Shown: positions 18,328-27,058, counted from the first letter of the stretch. The stretch: 46,992 nucleotides of DNA from Streptacidiphilus anmyonensis (GCF_000787855.1 NZ_BBPQ01000066.1:1-46992); one strand, 5' to 3'. Numbers and translations: made by a program. The notes: generated from the sequence alone by a model not told the origin.

Positions 18328-18876
18328 TCAGCCCGGCGCAGTTGGCGATCGTCGCCCGTTCCCGCTCATCGCCTGGAGCAGCGACGAACTGCGCCGCGCC
18401 TTGCTGTGCCGGCCCGCCTCGCACTCAGCCTTCACCGTCGTGATGGAGTGCTCGGCGCGCTCCGCGCCGTCCCACTCGTAGACGCCCCGGTAGCGTCCGT
18501 GCTCGTCGGCGGCCAGCCAGAGCTTGGACCGGAATCCCGGAAAGCCCACGAACAGCGGGGTGTTGAGGAGGCTCTCCCAACGGCCGAGCGCGCACGCGTC
18601 CACGGCCGTGCCGCCACCGAGCCGGGTCTCGCGGTACACCAGTGCGGACGAGCCGTCCGCGAACCTCATCCGGCTGCCGACCTGCCCGCCGGCGAGCCGC
18701 ACACGTCTGCGGGCGAGCAGCACCGCGCTGACGGCGACGCACCGCGCTAGCGCGGGCCATGCTCCCGTGTGCGGCGCGGGCCGCTGGGGCGGCATGCCGT
18801 CGCCCCGCCGGTGGTCGGCTCGGTGAGACATGCGCGTCATCCGAGCGGCCAGAGCTCGGCTGTGGGTGGCTGTCAT
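18328..18876 (-). CDS. Hypothetical protein, probably C-terminally altered
   Basis: ATG at 18876 follows AGGAG by eight bases and lies five bases after the SPFH stop, so it ends that operon. About 182 residues: a basic N-terminus, a probable helix LARCVAVSAVLLARR, then RFADGSSALVYRETRLGG and LLNTPLFVGFPGFRSKLWLA with YRGVYEWDGAERAEH. This centre looks like a conserved actinobacterial family of unknown function in which the text would continue beyond AEH. Here it switches to unrelated residues (SITTVKAECEAG), suggesting an indel or deletion of the tail. Confidence 0.5.
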   Translation of the reverse strand: MTATHSRALAARMTRMSHRADHRRGDGMPPQRPAPHTGAWPALARCVAVSAVLLARRRVRLAGGQVGSRMRFADGSSALVYRETRLGGGTAVDACALGRWESLLNTPLFVGFPGFRSKLWLAADEHGRYRGVYEWDGAERAEHSITTVKAECEAGRHSKARRSSSLLQAMSGNGRRSPTAPG

Positions 18877-18880
18877 GGTG

Positions 18881-19734
18881 TCACTCCTGCTGCTTGCTGC
18901 CACCGCTCACGGCCCCGAATGCCGTCATCTCGGCTGCTGTGCGCGGTCCTGCGGCACGGTCCTCACCGGTGGAAGCACCCGCCGGGGTCGCACCGGCCGG
19001 GGTCGCACCGGCCGGGGTCGTGCCGGCCAGCCGGGCCGCCGCCTCGTTCTCGACGAAGCGGCCGAGGGCGCGGACGCTCTCCAGGAACTGCGCCGGGAAC
19101 ACGATGGTGGAGTTCTTCTCCGCCGCGATCTCGCCGAGGATCTGGAGGTTGCGCAGTTGCAGGGCGATCGGGTGCTCCGCGATGACGTCGGCTGCCTCGG
19201 CCAGACGACCGGCGCTCAGCGCCTCGCCCTCCGCTGCGATGATCTTGGCACGCTTCTCCCGTTCGGCCTCGGCCTGGCGGGCCATGGCGCGCTGCATGGT
19301 CTGCGGCAGTCGTAGACACCCCACTGCTGGGTGAGCTCGTCGAGGATCTCCTTGATCTGCTCGTTCAGTGTCTCGGTGTCGGTCAGCACCTGGTCCAGCA
19401 GCGAACGGCCCACCACGTTGCGGACCGTCGTCTGCGCGATCTCGACGATGGCCGTAGACACGTCCTCGATCTCGACGATGGACTTCACCGGGTCGACCCG
19501 GCGGAAGTACGTCACCGCCGCCACCCCGATGGAGACGTTGTCACGCGTGATGACCTGCTGCGAGGGGATCGGCATGGTCACGGTCCGCAGCGTCACCTTG
19601 GTCATCCGGTCGGCCAGCGGGATCATGAACCGGATCCCTGGCTCGCGGACACTGCGCAGCCGCCCGAACCGGAACACGACACCGCGCTGGTACTGCCGCA
19701 CGATCGCGACTCCTAGGCTCGGCATCGCCACCAC
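18881..19734 (-). pseudogene. SPFH/band-7 (slipin-like) protein, internally deleted
   Basis: GTG near 19734 behind GGGGAAAGG begins MPSLGVAIVRQYQRGVVFRF, followed by [40 protein letters not shown] and [20 protein letters not shown]. At about 19320 the text breaks after TQQWGV. It resumes in another frame as [20 protein letters not shown], lacking the usual ten or so residues between and shifting frame. The tail contains a repeated [10 protein letters not shown] run. Slipins scaffold membrane microdomains and often accompany proteases. This copy is probably non-functional. Confidence 0.75.
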
Positions 19735-19780
19735 GTTCCTTTCCCCGTTGCCAGGACTCGTCTGATCCCACGGCTCCCGC

Positions 19781-20238
19781 TCACACGGGCTGCCCCAACG
19801 GCCCCTCGTCCAGCGGCTCGTCGGTGAGGGTGCTCCAGGAGACGGGGCCGAGCAGGTCCGCGTAGCGCTGGAAGACGTCGAGGAACAGGTCGTCGACGGC
19901 CAGCAGCCCGACCACCCGCCCCTGGACGACGACCGGCAGCCGGCGGCGGCCGCTGCGCCGGAAGGCCCGGTAGGCGTCGGCGAGGTCCGCATCGGCGTCC
20001 ACGGTGACGACGGGCTCGGACATGACCGTGGCCACCGGCGCCTCCAGGTCCCGGCCGGGCGCGACCGCCCGCACCGTCACGTCCCGGTCCGTGACGACGC
20101 CAACGGGCACCCCGCCCCGTCCGCCGTCACCAGGACGCAGCCCGCATCGTGCGCCCGCAAGGACTCCGCGGCCCGTCGGACCGTGTCGCCAGGGCCGACG
20201 GTGACCGTCGGGCACTTAATCACGTCGCGCACGCGCAT
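19781..20238 (-). pseudogene. CBS-domain protein with one frameshift
   Basis: ATG at 20238 begins MRVRDVIKCPTVTVGPGDTV and continues to AHDAGCVLVTADG. A one-base shift near 20112, in a G-rich run, leads to the second frame GGVPVGVVTDRDVTVRAVAP, then PVATVMSEPVVTVDADADLA, LPVVVQGRVVGLLAVDDLFL and the end. The reconstructed protein is a complete CBS pair of about 152 residues. It lies eight bases after the CBS-BON gene, in one operon with it and the SPFH gene. The lesion is a single base and could be a sequencing error. Confidence 0.7.
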
Positions 20239-20245
20239 GACCGGG

Positions 20246-20920
20246 TCACCCCACCGCGTGGGGGGCGCGGAGGTCGTCCTCGACGAAGCCCAGCTGCGAC
20301 TGCAGGCCGACCACGCCGTCCGTGCCCCGGCACAAGCGCTCGACCACCGGCACCAGACTGTGGCGCGGCACCCGGCCGGCGAGGGTCACCACGCCGTCCA
20401 CGACGTGCACCTGCACGGCGCCAGGGTCCAGCGCCAGCGTCTCACGCAGCACGTCGTACTCGATCTCCTCACGGATGGCACGATCGGTGCGGACGAAGAC
20501 GCGCAGCAGGTCGCGGCGGCTGACCATGCCGACCACGCGGTCCGTGTCGTCCACCACGGGCAGCCGCTTGACGCCGTGCAGCTTCATGGCACGGGCCGCC
20601 TCCACCACGCTCCAGCCGGAGTGCGCGGTGAACACCGGAGTGGTCATCACGTCTCTGGCGGTCGCCGCCGCCACACCAGGCTCGAACTCGGACGCGGAGC
20701 GCGGCGCGGGTCCGCGCCCCTCAGGCTCGGCCTGGGCGGCCTGCTTGCGGAGCAGGTCCCCCTCGGAGACCAGACCGACCAGCCGCCCGGAACCGTCGAG
20801 CACCGGCACCGCGCTGATCTCCTTCTCCGTGAGGATCTCGGCGATCTCCTTGAACGGCGTGTCCACCTGGACGCTGACCACCTCGCGCGTCATCAGGTCG
20901 TCGACGATGCGGTGTCTCAT
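20246..20920 (-). CDS. CBS-CBS-BON domain protein
   Basis: 224 residues. CBS 1 spans about residues 5-75 (DDLMTREVVSVQVDTPFKEI, GLVSEGDLLRKQAA) and CBS 2 about 90-145 (RDVMTTPVFTAHSGWSVVEA, GMVSRRDLLRVFVRTD). A C-terminal BON domain at about 150-215 carries DPGAVQVHVVDGVVTLAGRV. CBS pairs sense adenine nucleotides; BON domains may bind membranes or phospholipids. It is closely paralogous to the gene at 25118-25831, including the SEGDLLRK and RDLLRVF motifs. First gene of a leftward operon, with a perfect dormancy-type box 133 bases upstream. Confidence 0.85.
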   Translation of the reverse strand: MRHRIVDDLMTREVVSVQVDTPFKEIAEILTEKEISAVPVLDGSGRLVGLVSEGDLLRKQAAQAEPEGRGPAPRSASEFEPGVAAATARDVMTTPVFTAHSGWSVVEAARAMKLHGVKRLPVVDDTDRVVGMVSRRDLLRVFVRTDRAIREEIEYDVLRETLALDPGAVQVHVVDGVVTLAGRVPRHSLVPVVERLCRGTDGVVGLQSQLGFVEDDLRAPHAVG

Positions 20921-21052
20921 CTCGATCTCCCTTCCCGAACGGAAGCCTCCTGCCCCCGCGCCGAGTCGCTCTCGCGCTGGGAACCGGTCATCCGACTCCA
21001 GCGTCGGCCCCAGGACGTATGTGACGCATTGGCCGGGCGGGCCACAACGGAG

Positions 21053-21066
21053 GGGCCGATGGTCCC
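21053..21066. promoter_or_regulatory. DosR-like box, perfect half-sites
   Basis: GGGCCGATGGTCCC. The right half GTCCC is the complement of GGGAC, the half-site of the mycobacterial DosR box. It lies 133 bases before the CBS-BON start at 20920. Confidence 0.5.
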
Positions 21067-21080
21067 GCTCGAGCTAGGAG

Positions 21081-21401
21081 TCAGGCCCGCACGACGCCGA
21101 GCCTGGTCCGTTCTCCTAGCCTGGTGGCGAACGCAGTGCGTTTCGGCCCCACCTCCGTCGAACGCCCGGCAGCCGTGCGGGCAGGACCGGAGAACACGGC
21201 ACGGTAGACGCCGCGGCACTGCTCACACCGGCCCTGACGTGACAACGCGCAGTAGGCGGAGAGTGGACGTACCTCGGCCACGGGAGCGAGCAAACGACCG
21301 CACAGACCCACGGCCCTTCCCGCTCGCACGATGCGCCAGATCTGGATGCCGCGGACGTCGAAGGCTGGAGGGTACTGGGCGTGCAGCTGGTAGTCGGTCA
21401 C
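21081..21401 (-). CDS. Small putative zinc-binding protein
   Basis: GTG at 21401 has GAGG upstream and begins VTDYQLHAQYPPAFDVRGIQ. The centre IWRIVRAGRAVGLCGRLLAP, with EVRPLSAYCALSRQGRCEQC, gives a Cys-x-x... plus CxxC arrangement suitable for one zinc ion. The gene at 34599-34835 has the same pattern (W-V-LC-RLL-E-RP-CxxC), so they form a family in this genome. About 106 residues with a basic tail that may be non-conserved. Function unknown. No membrane segments. Confidence 0.5.
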   Translation of the reverse strand: MTDYQLHAQYPPAFDVRGIQIWRIVRAGRAVGLCGRLLAPVAEVRPLSAYCALSRQGRCEQCRGVYRAVFSGPARTAAGRSTEVGPKRTAFATRLGERTRLGVVRA

Positions 21402-21596
21402 GATGGTCCTCGCAGTGGCACCGGCGGTTCCGTCCCCCTCGTGCTGTCCACGTTCACCCCGCCGGCAGCCTTTCACAACGGCCGATCGGCCTGCGGCGCG
21501 GCGCCGCCCGGTCCGGTCCGTGCCCGTGGGGGACACGAACGAGGTCACGCCCGCCCGCCGTGCCGCCCCGGCCGGTGGGTCCTATGCTGCGGCCGT

Positions 21597-21880
21597 GCTG
21601 TCGATCGAGGAGAATGCTTCTTCGAGAGCTCGGCCCAGGCCGAACTGGAGACCCACTGCGCGCAGGTCGCCGCGAAGTACCGCGAGTTGATTCCTGCTCC
21701 TCCGCAGTGGACCGGCCCGGCGCCCGACCCGGAGCCGAGCGGGCACGGACACGAGCGGTGTCGGATGCCGAACGGGCGAAGACGGCACGGTTGCGGCTGG
21801 CCGCGATGGAAGCCTCGCTGCTGCTGGCCAGGGCGCGCATGGCATCGAGGCTGGAGGGTGGCGGCCGAGCCGACCGGTGA
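21597..21880 (+). pseudogene. Frameshifted small helical hypothetical protein
   Basis: Three frames give one coherent helical protein: VLSIEE, then CFFESSAQAELETHCAQVAA and KYRELI, then DAERAKTARLRLAAMEASLL and LARARMASRLEGGGRADR before the stop. Frameshifts lie near 21612 and 21760. No domain recognised. The family may be a small charged coiled-coil protein. Low certainty. Confidence 0.35.
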
Positions 21881-21912
21881 CCCCAGCCCGTCGCCCGGAC
21901 TGGATGTACGCC

Positions 21913-22620
21913 TCACTCGGCGCGCGTCTGCTCGGAATGCGCGGGGCCGGGTCGGAGCTCCCGCCCTGTGATCCTCGACGCGTGGATCCGGACCAGCAGG
22001 TCACGTGGCCCACCGGCCCAGGGCTGCGGTTCCTCCTCACCGGTACCGGGGCGGTCGACGTCCCGGCGGTCTTCCTCGGCGACGCCCGAGACCAGGACGC
22101 TCCAGCCCTGGGCCAGCACCTCGTCGAGGCGGTCGACCTCGAGTACGACCCGCCGTCCCACCACCCCGGCCAGCGCTCCGCCGGGCTGGGTGCGGAAGAG
22201 GACGAACCCGTCCGCCACACGGTAGTTGACGGGGCGGACGATGAGTGCTCCTCCCATCTGGAAGACCACGCGGCCCACCCCCTGCCGACCCAGACGGCTG
22301 CGGCACTCCGCGTCGGTCAGCTCGACCAGGACCACCCGCCGATCCGGTCCAGTGCGGCCCGGTGGAGCGCTCTGGTCACCGCCCAGCAGCTCCTGGCGCG
22401 AAACACCGAGGGCGGCGGCGATGCGGGCGATGGCCCCTGTGCCGAGTTCCGCCGGACGCGTCTCCACCCACTGCACGAAAGCGGGCGCCATGCCTGCGCG
22501 TTCGGCCAGATCGTCGACGGAGAGCCCGAGCTCCCGGCGTCGGCTCGCGATCCGGCGGCCAAGATCCCCGGGATGGTCAGGGCGAGGGGAATCCGGTGCT
22601 CCTTCGGATGCCGCGAACAT
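21913..22620 (-). CDS. HTH plus PPOX protein, paralogue of 17353-18069
   Basis: 235 residues. HTH: LGRRIASRRRELGLSVDDLA, then TGAIARIAAALGVSRQELLG. Split barrel from about residue 95: LVELTDAECRSRLGRQGVGR, ALIVRPVNYRVADGFVLFRT and GWSVLVSGVAEED. ATG at 22620 follows GGGAGG. It starts 25 bases after the universal stress gene stop, so it is probably read from the promoter in front of 23499. Predicted flavin- or F420-binding, possibly a DNA-binding redox sensor; not proven. Confidence 0.8.
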   Translation of the reverse strand: MFAASEGAPDSPRPDHPGDLGRRIASRRRELGLSVDDLAERAGMAPAFVQWVETRPAELGTGAIARIAAALGVSRQELLGGDQSAPPGRTGPDRRVVLVELTDAECRSRLGRQGVGRVVFQMGGALIVRPVNYRVADGFVLFRTQPGGALAGVVGRRVVLEVDRLDEVLAQGWSVLVSGVAEEDRRDVDRPGTGEEEPQPWAGGPRDLLVRIHASRITGRELRPGPAHSEQTRAE

Positions 22621-22644
22621 GGTTGAGACCTCCCTCTCGGTTCG

Positions 22645-23499
22645 TCACCAGTGCGGGACGACGGCGACGGGGCAGGGCGCGTGGTGCAGGACGGCGTGGA
22701 CGACGGGCCCCAGCGCCGAGACGGGACGGTGCCGACGCCGACCCACGACCAGCAGCGAGGCCTTCTCGGCCTCGTCGACCAGCACGATCGCCGGCGGACC
22801 CGACATCTCCGCGCTGGTCGTCTCGACCGCGGGGAAGCGCGTGTGGGCGGACGCGACGGATTCCCTCAGGGCGAGGGCCCGCTGGTGCTGAACCGCGCGC
22901 CGCTCAGCCTCACCGGGCTGCACCGGGCCCGCGCCCCACAGCGCGGGCGGCTGCCAGGCGTGGACCGCGCGCAGCACGACTCCGTGTTCCTGCGCGGCGC
23001 CAAGGGCGTACTCCAGCACCGGTCGGCAGCCCTCCGCGGGGTCCACACCGACCACGACGCGGTAGCCGGGCTCGGCCACAGCGGCACGGGGCGGCACCAG
23101 GATCAGGGGGCGCTCGGCCCGCGCGGCGACCGACTGGGCGACCGAGCCGAGCATGAGCGCGGCGAAGCCGCCGTTTCCCCGGGTGCCGAGCACCAGCGTG
23201 CCGGCCTCATCGGCGGAACGAAGCAGCGTCAGGTCCACGGGACCCGTCACCGTCTCCGCGTCGACACGCAGCCCTGGATGCTCCTGGCGCAGATCGGCGG
23301 CCAGGCTCGCCATGGCGTGCAGGGCGTGCTCGTCGACGTCGACGCGCCGGTCGTCATCGGGGCGGGTCCAGAAGTCATCCGGACGGACGTACAGAAGTCG
23401 CAGGCGGCGGTCGGTCACAGCCGCCTCCCGACCGGCCCAGTCGGCCGCCCCGAGGCTCGTGTCCGACCCGTCGATCCCGACGATCAGCGGAGGGTTCAT
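22645..23499 (-). CDS. Universal stress protein, two UspA domains
   Basis: 284 residues. Domain 1 begins PLIVGIDGSDTSLGAADWAG and holds an intact ATP-binding loop GTRGNGGFAALMLGS. Domain 2 begins YRVVVGVDPAEGCRPVLEYA and ends VVGRRRHRPVSALGPVVHAV, where the glycine-rich loop is degenerate. Only domain 1 is therefore likely to bind ATP. A perfect dormancy-type box lies 79 bases upstream. Tandem universal stress proteins are hallmark hypoxia-induced genes in mycobacteria and streptomycetes. Probably co-transcribed with the HTH-PPOX gene downstream. Confidence 0.9.
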   Translation of the reverse strand: MNPPLIVGIDGSDTSLGAADWAGREAAVTDRRLRLLYVRPDDFWTRPDDDRRVDVDEHALHAMASLAADLRQEHPGLRVDAETVTGPVDLTLLRSADEAGTLVLGTRGNGGFAALMLGSVAQSVAARAERPLILVPPRAAVAEPGYRVVVGVDPAEGCRPVLEYALGAAQEHGVVLRAVHAWQPPALWGAGPVQPGEAERRAVQHQRALALRESVASAHTRFPAVETTSAEMSGPPAIVLVDEAEKASLLVVGRRRHRPVSALGPVVHAVLHHAPCPVAVVPHW

Positions 23500-23577
23500 C
23501 GTCCCGTCCTTTCCGACGGCCGTCGCTCCGGCGTCCCGTCTCCCTTGCAGCTTCGGGCACCGTCCGGGCGGAAGACA

Positions 23578-23591
23578 GGGCCGACCGACCC
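23578..23591. promoter_or_regulatory. DosR-like box, perfect half-sites
   Basis: GGGCCGACCGACCC lies 79 bases before the universal stress gene start at 23499, in the gap after the DUF1876 gene. Confidence 0.45.
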
Positions 23592-23617
23592 GACTCCCGC
23601 TTCTCCCGTCGCAACGT

Positions 23618-23905
23618 TCACTTCGGGACGTCGACGGTGTTGCCCTGGGAGTCGGTGTTTCCGGCGCGCAGCAGCTGGTAGCCGAGGTCGACGAGTGCGC
23701 GGCCGGCGGCGAACTCGTCGCCGATCTCGGGAACCGGCCGGTCGACCGGGTCGCGCCGCGAGGCCGAGGAGGCCTGGAGGCGGTTGTCACCGGTGTCGAG
23801 CGAGGCGTGCACCTGGGTGATGTCGCCCTCCTCGAAGATGTCGATCCGGACGTTCCACGTCTTGGTGTGGTAATCGCCCGACATCGGGCGGGGTTCGGTC
23901 TTCAT
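23618..23905 (-). CDS. DUF1876 (dsRBD-fold) protein
   Basis: 95 residues. The ATG at 23905 is favoured over one five codons upstream because GAAGGAG lies eight bases before it. Motifs: KTWNVRIDIFEEGDITQVHA, then RPVPEIGDEFAAGRALVDLG and YQLLRAGNTDSQGNTVDVP. The family has a double-stranded-RNA-binding-like fold and no known function, and it recurs in mycobacterial and streptomycete hypoxia clusters. It lies 52 bases downstream of the universal stress gene stop and is probably co-transcribed with it. A decayed second copy is at 12405-12533. Confidence 0.85.
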   Translation of the reverse strand: MKTEPRPMSGDYHTKTWNVRIDIFEEGDITQVHASLDTGDNRLQASSASRRDPVDRPVPEIGDEFAAGRALVDLGYQLLRAGNTDSQGNTVDVPK

Positions 23906-23957
23906 GACGCGCTCCTTCATGCTCGCAGGGCCTTCTCGACCGGTTCTCCGGTCCGGA

Positions 23958-24854
23958 TCAGTCCGGAACGACGCAGACCGGACACGTGGCGTGGTGCAGC
24001 ATGCCGAGGGCGACCGAGCCGAGCGCCAGGCCGGAGTAGCCGCCGGTACCCCGGGCGCCCACGACGATCAGGGACGCGCCACGGGCGGCGTCCAGCAGGG
24101 CACGGACCGGGTGGTCCCGGACCACCCGGGTCTTGACCGCGACCTCGGGGAACCGCTGTCCCTCCCCCGCCAGTGACTCGGAGACCAGGAGTTCGTGGGA
24201 GACCTCGTCGGCCCGGAAGCGCCGCTGCTGCGCGGCGGCCGTGGCCGACAGGCCGCCGGGCACCGCGTGCCAGGCGTGCACGACCACGACGGTGCGGCCG
24301 TGCAGGGACGCTGCCTCCATGGCCTGCCGCAGTGCCGCCTCGCCGTGCGGGGAGCCGTCGACGCCGACGACCACCGGCCCCGGCGCAGTCGGGGTCCCGG
24401 TCTCCTTCGGCGAGGGGACGATCACCACCGGGCAGGCGGCCTGGCCCGCCAACGCCGTGCCGGTCGAGCCGACCACCAACTCACCCAGCGCGCCGGTCCC
24501 CCGCGTCGCCACGACCAGCAGACAGGCCTCGCGGGCGGCGTCCAGCAGCACCTCGATGGGCGCGCCCTCGCGGACCTCGCCGCTGACGAACACGCCCGGC
24601 TCCGATGTAGCGGTGTCGGCCACCGCTCTCATCATGGCCTCACGAGCGACCTCGCGCAGGTGGTCCTCGCCGAGCTCGGTCGCGGAGTCGTAGAACGGGA
24701 GCAGCGGCGGCGGGTACTCGTAGGCATGCACGAGTTCGACCGCCACCTTGCGGCAGGCTGCCTCGTCCATCGCCCAGCCCGCCGCATGGCGGCTTTCGAG
24801 GGTGCCGTCCATGCCGACCACGACGCGGCCTGGACCACCGTCTGCGTAGGCCAT
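23958..24854 (-). CDS. Universal stress protein, two UspA domains
   Basis: 298 residues from the ATG at 24854, which has GAAGGAGG upstream. Domain 1: RVVVGMDGTLESRHAAGWAM, with loop ATRGTGALGELVVGS (first loop glycine replaced by alanine). Domain 2: PVVVGVDGSPHGEAALRQAM, with intact loop GARGTGGYSGLALGS. Cytoplasmic and probably ATP-binding through domain 2. A perfect dormancy-type box with GGGCC/GTCCC halves lies 76 bases upstream. It is the first gene of a leftward group including DUF1876, and divergent from the CBS-BON-hydrogenase operon. Confidence 0.9.
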   Translation of the reverse strand: MAYADGGPGRVVVGMDGTLESRHAAGWAMDEAACRKVAVELVHAYEYPPPLLPFYDSATELGEDHLREVAREAMMRAVADTATSEPGVFVSGEVREGAPIEVLLDAAREACLLVVATRGTGALGELVVGSTGTALAGQAACPVVIVPSPKETGTPTAPGPVVVGVDGSPHGEAALRQAMEAASLHGRTVVVVHAWHAVPGGLSATAAAQQRRFRADEVSHELLVSESLAGEGQRFPEVAVKTRVVRDHPVRALLDAARGASLIVVGARGTGGYSGLALGSVALGMLHHATCPVCVVPD

Positions 24855-24929
24855 GACTGCCTCCTTCGTCAGGACGCTCACATGCTCTCGCCCTGTGTCC
24901 AGTGCGCCACGGAGGGCCGGACCCGGGAA

Positions 24930-24943
24930 GGGCCGGACGTCCC
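24930..24943. promoter_or_regulatory. DosR-like box, perfect half-sites
   Basis: GGGCCGGACGTCCC lies 76 bases before the universal stress start at 24854, in the divergent promoter region with the hydrogenase operon. Confidence 0.5.
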
Positions 24944-25000
24944 TGTGGGCTGTGCCGAGTGTCCCGGGCACCGGCATGTGCCTCCCGGGCCCCGCGACAG

Positions 25001-25014
25001 GGCCCGTTCGGCCC
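25001..25014. promoter_or_regulatory. DosR-like box, one mismatch
   Basis: GGCCCGTTCGGCCC lies 104 bases before the CBS-BON start at 25118. The flanking G makes a 15-base version GGGCC-N5-GGCCC. It is the only such site found in front of the hydrogenase operon. Confidence 0.4.
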
Positions 25015-25117
25015 ATCACACGACATCCGGTGCGGGCGCACCGTGGAACCAGGGGCCGCAGCGCCCGACCGACACGCCCCGCGCCGTCCGGACGCGTCCC
25101 GCAAACAGGAGCACCCG

Positions 25118-25831
25118 ATGGAGCACCGCACCGTCGGCGACGTGATGACCCACCACGTCGCCACCGTCCGCCGTGACACCTCCTACAAGGCCCTCGCGGC
25201 GCTGCTGGCCGAGCACGACGTGAGCGCCGTGCCGGTCGTCGACGACGCCCACCGGGTCCTCGGCGTCGTCTCCGAGGGAGACCTGCTCCGCAAGGAGTCC
25301 GGTCAACCCGACCCCGAAGGGCACACGCCATCGGTGTGGATGAGCCCGAGCAACCGGAAGCGGGTGCGCGCCGAGGACGCCTCGGGGCTGATGTCCCGCA
25401 CCGTGTTCACGGCCCGGCCGCAGTGGTCCGTGGTGGAGGCCGCCCGCATGATGGACCGCCACCACGTCAAGCGGCTGCCCGTCGTCGACGAGACGGACCG
25501 CCTCGTCGGCATCGTCAGCCGGAGCGACCTGCTGCGCGTCTTCCTCCGCGCCGACCGGGCCATCCGCGAGGAAGTGGTCCGCGACGTGCTGCGACGCACC
25601 CTGCTGATCGACCCGGCCACCCTCTGGGTCGACGTCGAGGACGGCGTGGTCACGTTGCGCGGTCAGCTGGAGCGCAAGAGCATGATCCCGATCGTGGAGC
25701 GGCTGTGCCGGTCCGTGGACGGCGTCGTCGCCGTGCATGCCGGACTCACGTTCGCCTTCGACGACACCCGCACGGACCTCGAACCCCCGGCGGTCCGCCC
25801 CGTGACGCAGCCGCGTCACGTCCACCGCTGA
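25118..25831 (+). CDS. CBS-CBS-BON protein leading the hydrogenase operon
   Basis: 237 residues from the ATG at 25118, with CAGGAG upstream. CBS 1: GDVMTHHVATVRRDTSYKAL and GVVSEGDLLRKESG. CBS 2: LMSRTVFTARPQWSVVEAAR and GIVSRSDLLRVFLRAD. BON-like C-terminus: DPATLWVDVEDGVVTLRGQL. Paralogue of the gene at 20246-20920. It ends 27 bases before the ATG of the hydrogenase iron-sulfur subunit, with no terminator between, so the two are probably co-transcribed. A nucleotide-sensing partner for the hydrogenase or its operon is a testable idea, not established. Confidence 0.87.
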   Translation: MEHRTVGDVMTHHVATVRRDTSYKALAALLAEHDVSAVPVVDDAHRVLGVVSEGDLLRKESGQPDPEGHTPSVWMSPSNRKRVRAEDASGLMSRTVFTARPQWSVVEAARMMDRHHVKRLPVVDETDRLVGIVSRSDLLRVFLRADRAIREEVVRDVLRRTLLIDPATLWVDVEDGVVTLRGQLERKSMIPIVERLCRSVDGVVAVHAGLTFAFDDTRTDLEPPAVRPVTQPRHVHR

Positions 25832-25858
25832 ACGGCGGCCCCAGGAGGTGTGAACCCC

Positions 25859-27058
25859 ATGGCACCGGACACCGGCACGGCGAAGACACCTCCCGCGAAC
25901 GACGCGGACGCCCGCGAGCTCGCCCAGGAGGACCTGCAGGCCCTGTTCGACGCCCTGACCGCGCGGGGCTGGACGGTCGTCGGCCCCACCGAGCGCGACG
26001 GCGCGGTGGTCCTCGCCGAACTGGCCTCAGCCGACAAGCTCCCCTACGGCGTGGGCGTCGCGCTCGCCCCGGGCGGGTACCGCGTGCGGCGACGCGAGGA
26101 CCGGGCGGCGTTCGCCCATTCGGCCGGTCCCCAGTCGTGGAAGACCTTTCTGCACCCGGAGCGGGCCAGGCTGTGGCAGGCGGACCGCGACGGGGACGGG
26201 ACGGTGACGTTCACCCCCGACGCCGAGGAGAAGTCCCCCGTCCCGCGCTACGCGCTGCTCGGCGTGCATCCGTGCGATCTGGCCGCGATCGCCCGGCTGG
26301 ACCGGGTCCTCACCGGTGGGGCCTTCCGCGACCCGGTCTACACACCGCGCCGGGAGGCGGCGTTCGTCATCGCCGTCGCCTGCGGCGAACCAGGCGAACT
26401 GTGCTTCTGCGCCTCCGTCGGCACCGGCCCCGGCCTGCGCGACGACGCGCCCTGCGATCTGGCGGTCCACGAGATCGCCGGCGACGACGACGTGCGGCTG
26501 CTGATCTCCGCTCACAGCGCCCGCGGCGCGGAGGTGCTCGCCGACCCGCGGCTGCCCGTGCGCGATCCGGATCCGCAGCTTCCTGAGCTGGCCCGGTGTC
26601 AGACCGAGGCTGCCGAACGGCGGATGGGGCGCGAGCTGGAGGCCGAGGGACTGCGTGATGTGCTGGCGGAGACGCTCGACTCGCCGGTCTGGGACGAGGT
26701 CGCCTCCCGCTGTCTGACCTGCGGGAACTGTACGATGGTGTGCCCGACCTGTTTCTGCACCACCACCGAGGACACCACCGATCTGACGGGAGATCACGCG
26801 GAGCGGTGGCGGCGCTGGGACTCCTGTTTCGACCTCGACTTCTCCTACGTCCACGGAGGCTCCGTCCGGACCTCCGGGAGGAGCCGCTACCGCCAGTGGC
26901 TCACCCACAAGCTCGGCACCTGGCACGACCAGTTCGGCAGCAGCGGCTGTGTGGGCTGCGGCCGGTGCATCGTCTGGTGCCCCGTCGGCATCGACCTGAC
27001 CGTCGAGGCCGCCCGCCTGCGCGAGGAGGCCGGAGCATCCGAGGAGGGCACAGCATGA
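25859..27058 (+). CDS. [NiFe] hydrogenase iron-sulfur (beta) subunit
   Basis: 399 residues. The ATG at 25859 lies ten bases after AGGAGG; a GTG at 25850 is too close to it. The C-terminal third holds two 4Fe-4S motifs: CLTCGNCTMVCPTC near residue 285 and CVGCGRCIVWCPVG near 363. The long N-terminal part (FDALTARGWTVVGPTERDGA, RYALLGVHPCDLAAIARLDR) is that of the HydB/HyhB subunit of group 3b sulfhydrogenase-type enzymes. It should relay electrons between the hydrogenase module and the flavoprotein subunit. It overlaps the next gene by four bases. Cytoplasmic: no signal peptide. Confidence 0.9.
   Translation: MAPDTGTAKTPPANDADARELAQEDLQALFDALTARGWTVVGPTERDGAVVLAELASADKLPYGVGVALAPGGYRVRRREDRAAFAHSAGPQSWKTFLHPERARLWQADRDGDGTVTFTPDAEEKSPVPRYALLGVHPCDLAAIARLDRVLTGGAFRDPVYTPRREAAFVIAVACGEPGELCFCASVGTGPGLRDDAPCDLAVHEIAGDDDVRLLISAHSARGAEVLADPRLPVRDPDPQLPELARCQTEAAERRMGRELEAEGLRDVLAETLDSPVWDEVASRCLTCGNCTMVCPTCFCTTTEDTTDLTGDHAERWRRWDSCFDLDFSYVHGGSVRTSGRSRYRQWLTHKLGTWHDQFGSSGCVGCGRCIVWCPVGIDLTVEAARLREEAGASEEGTA

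Noticed and set aside
18176-18481. Plus-strand frame rich in proline after the HTH-PPOX gene
   Set aside because: No conserved text, no ribosome site, and it overlaps the opposite-strand gene's coding region.
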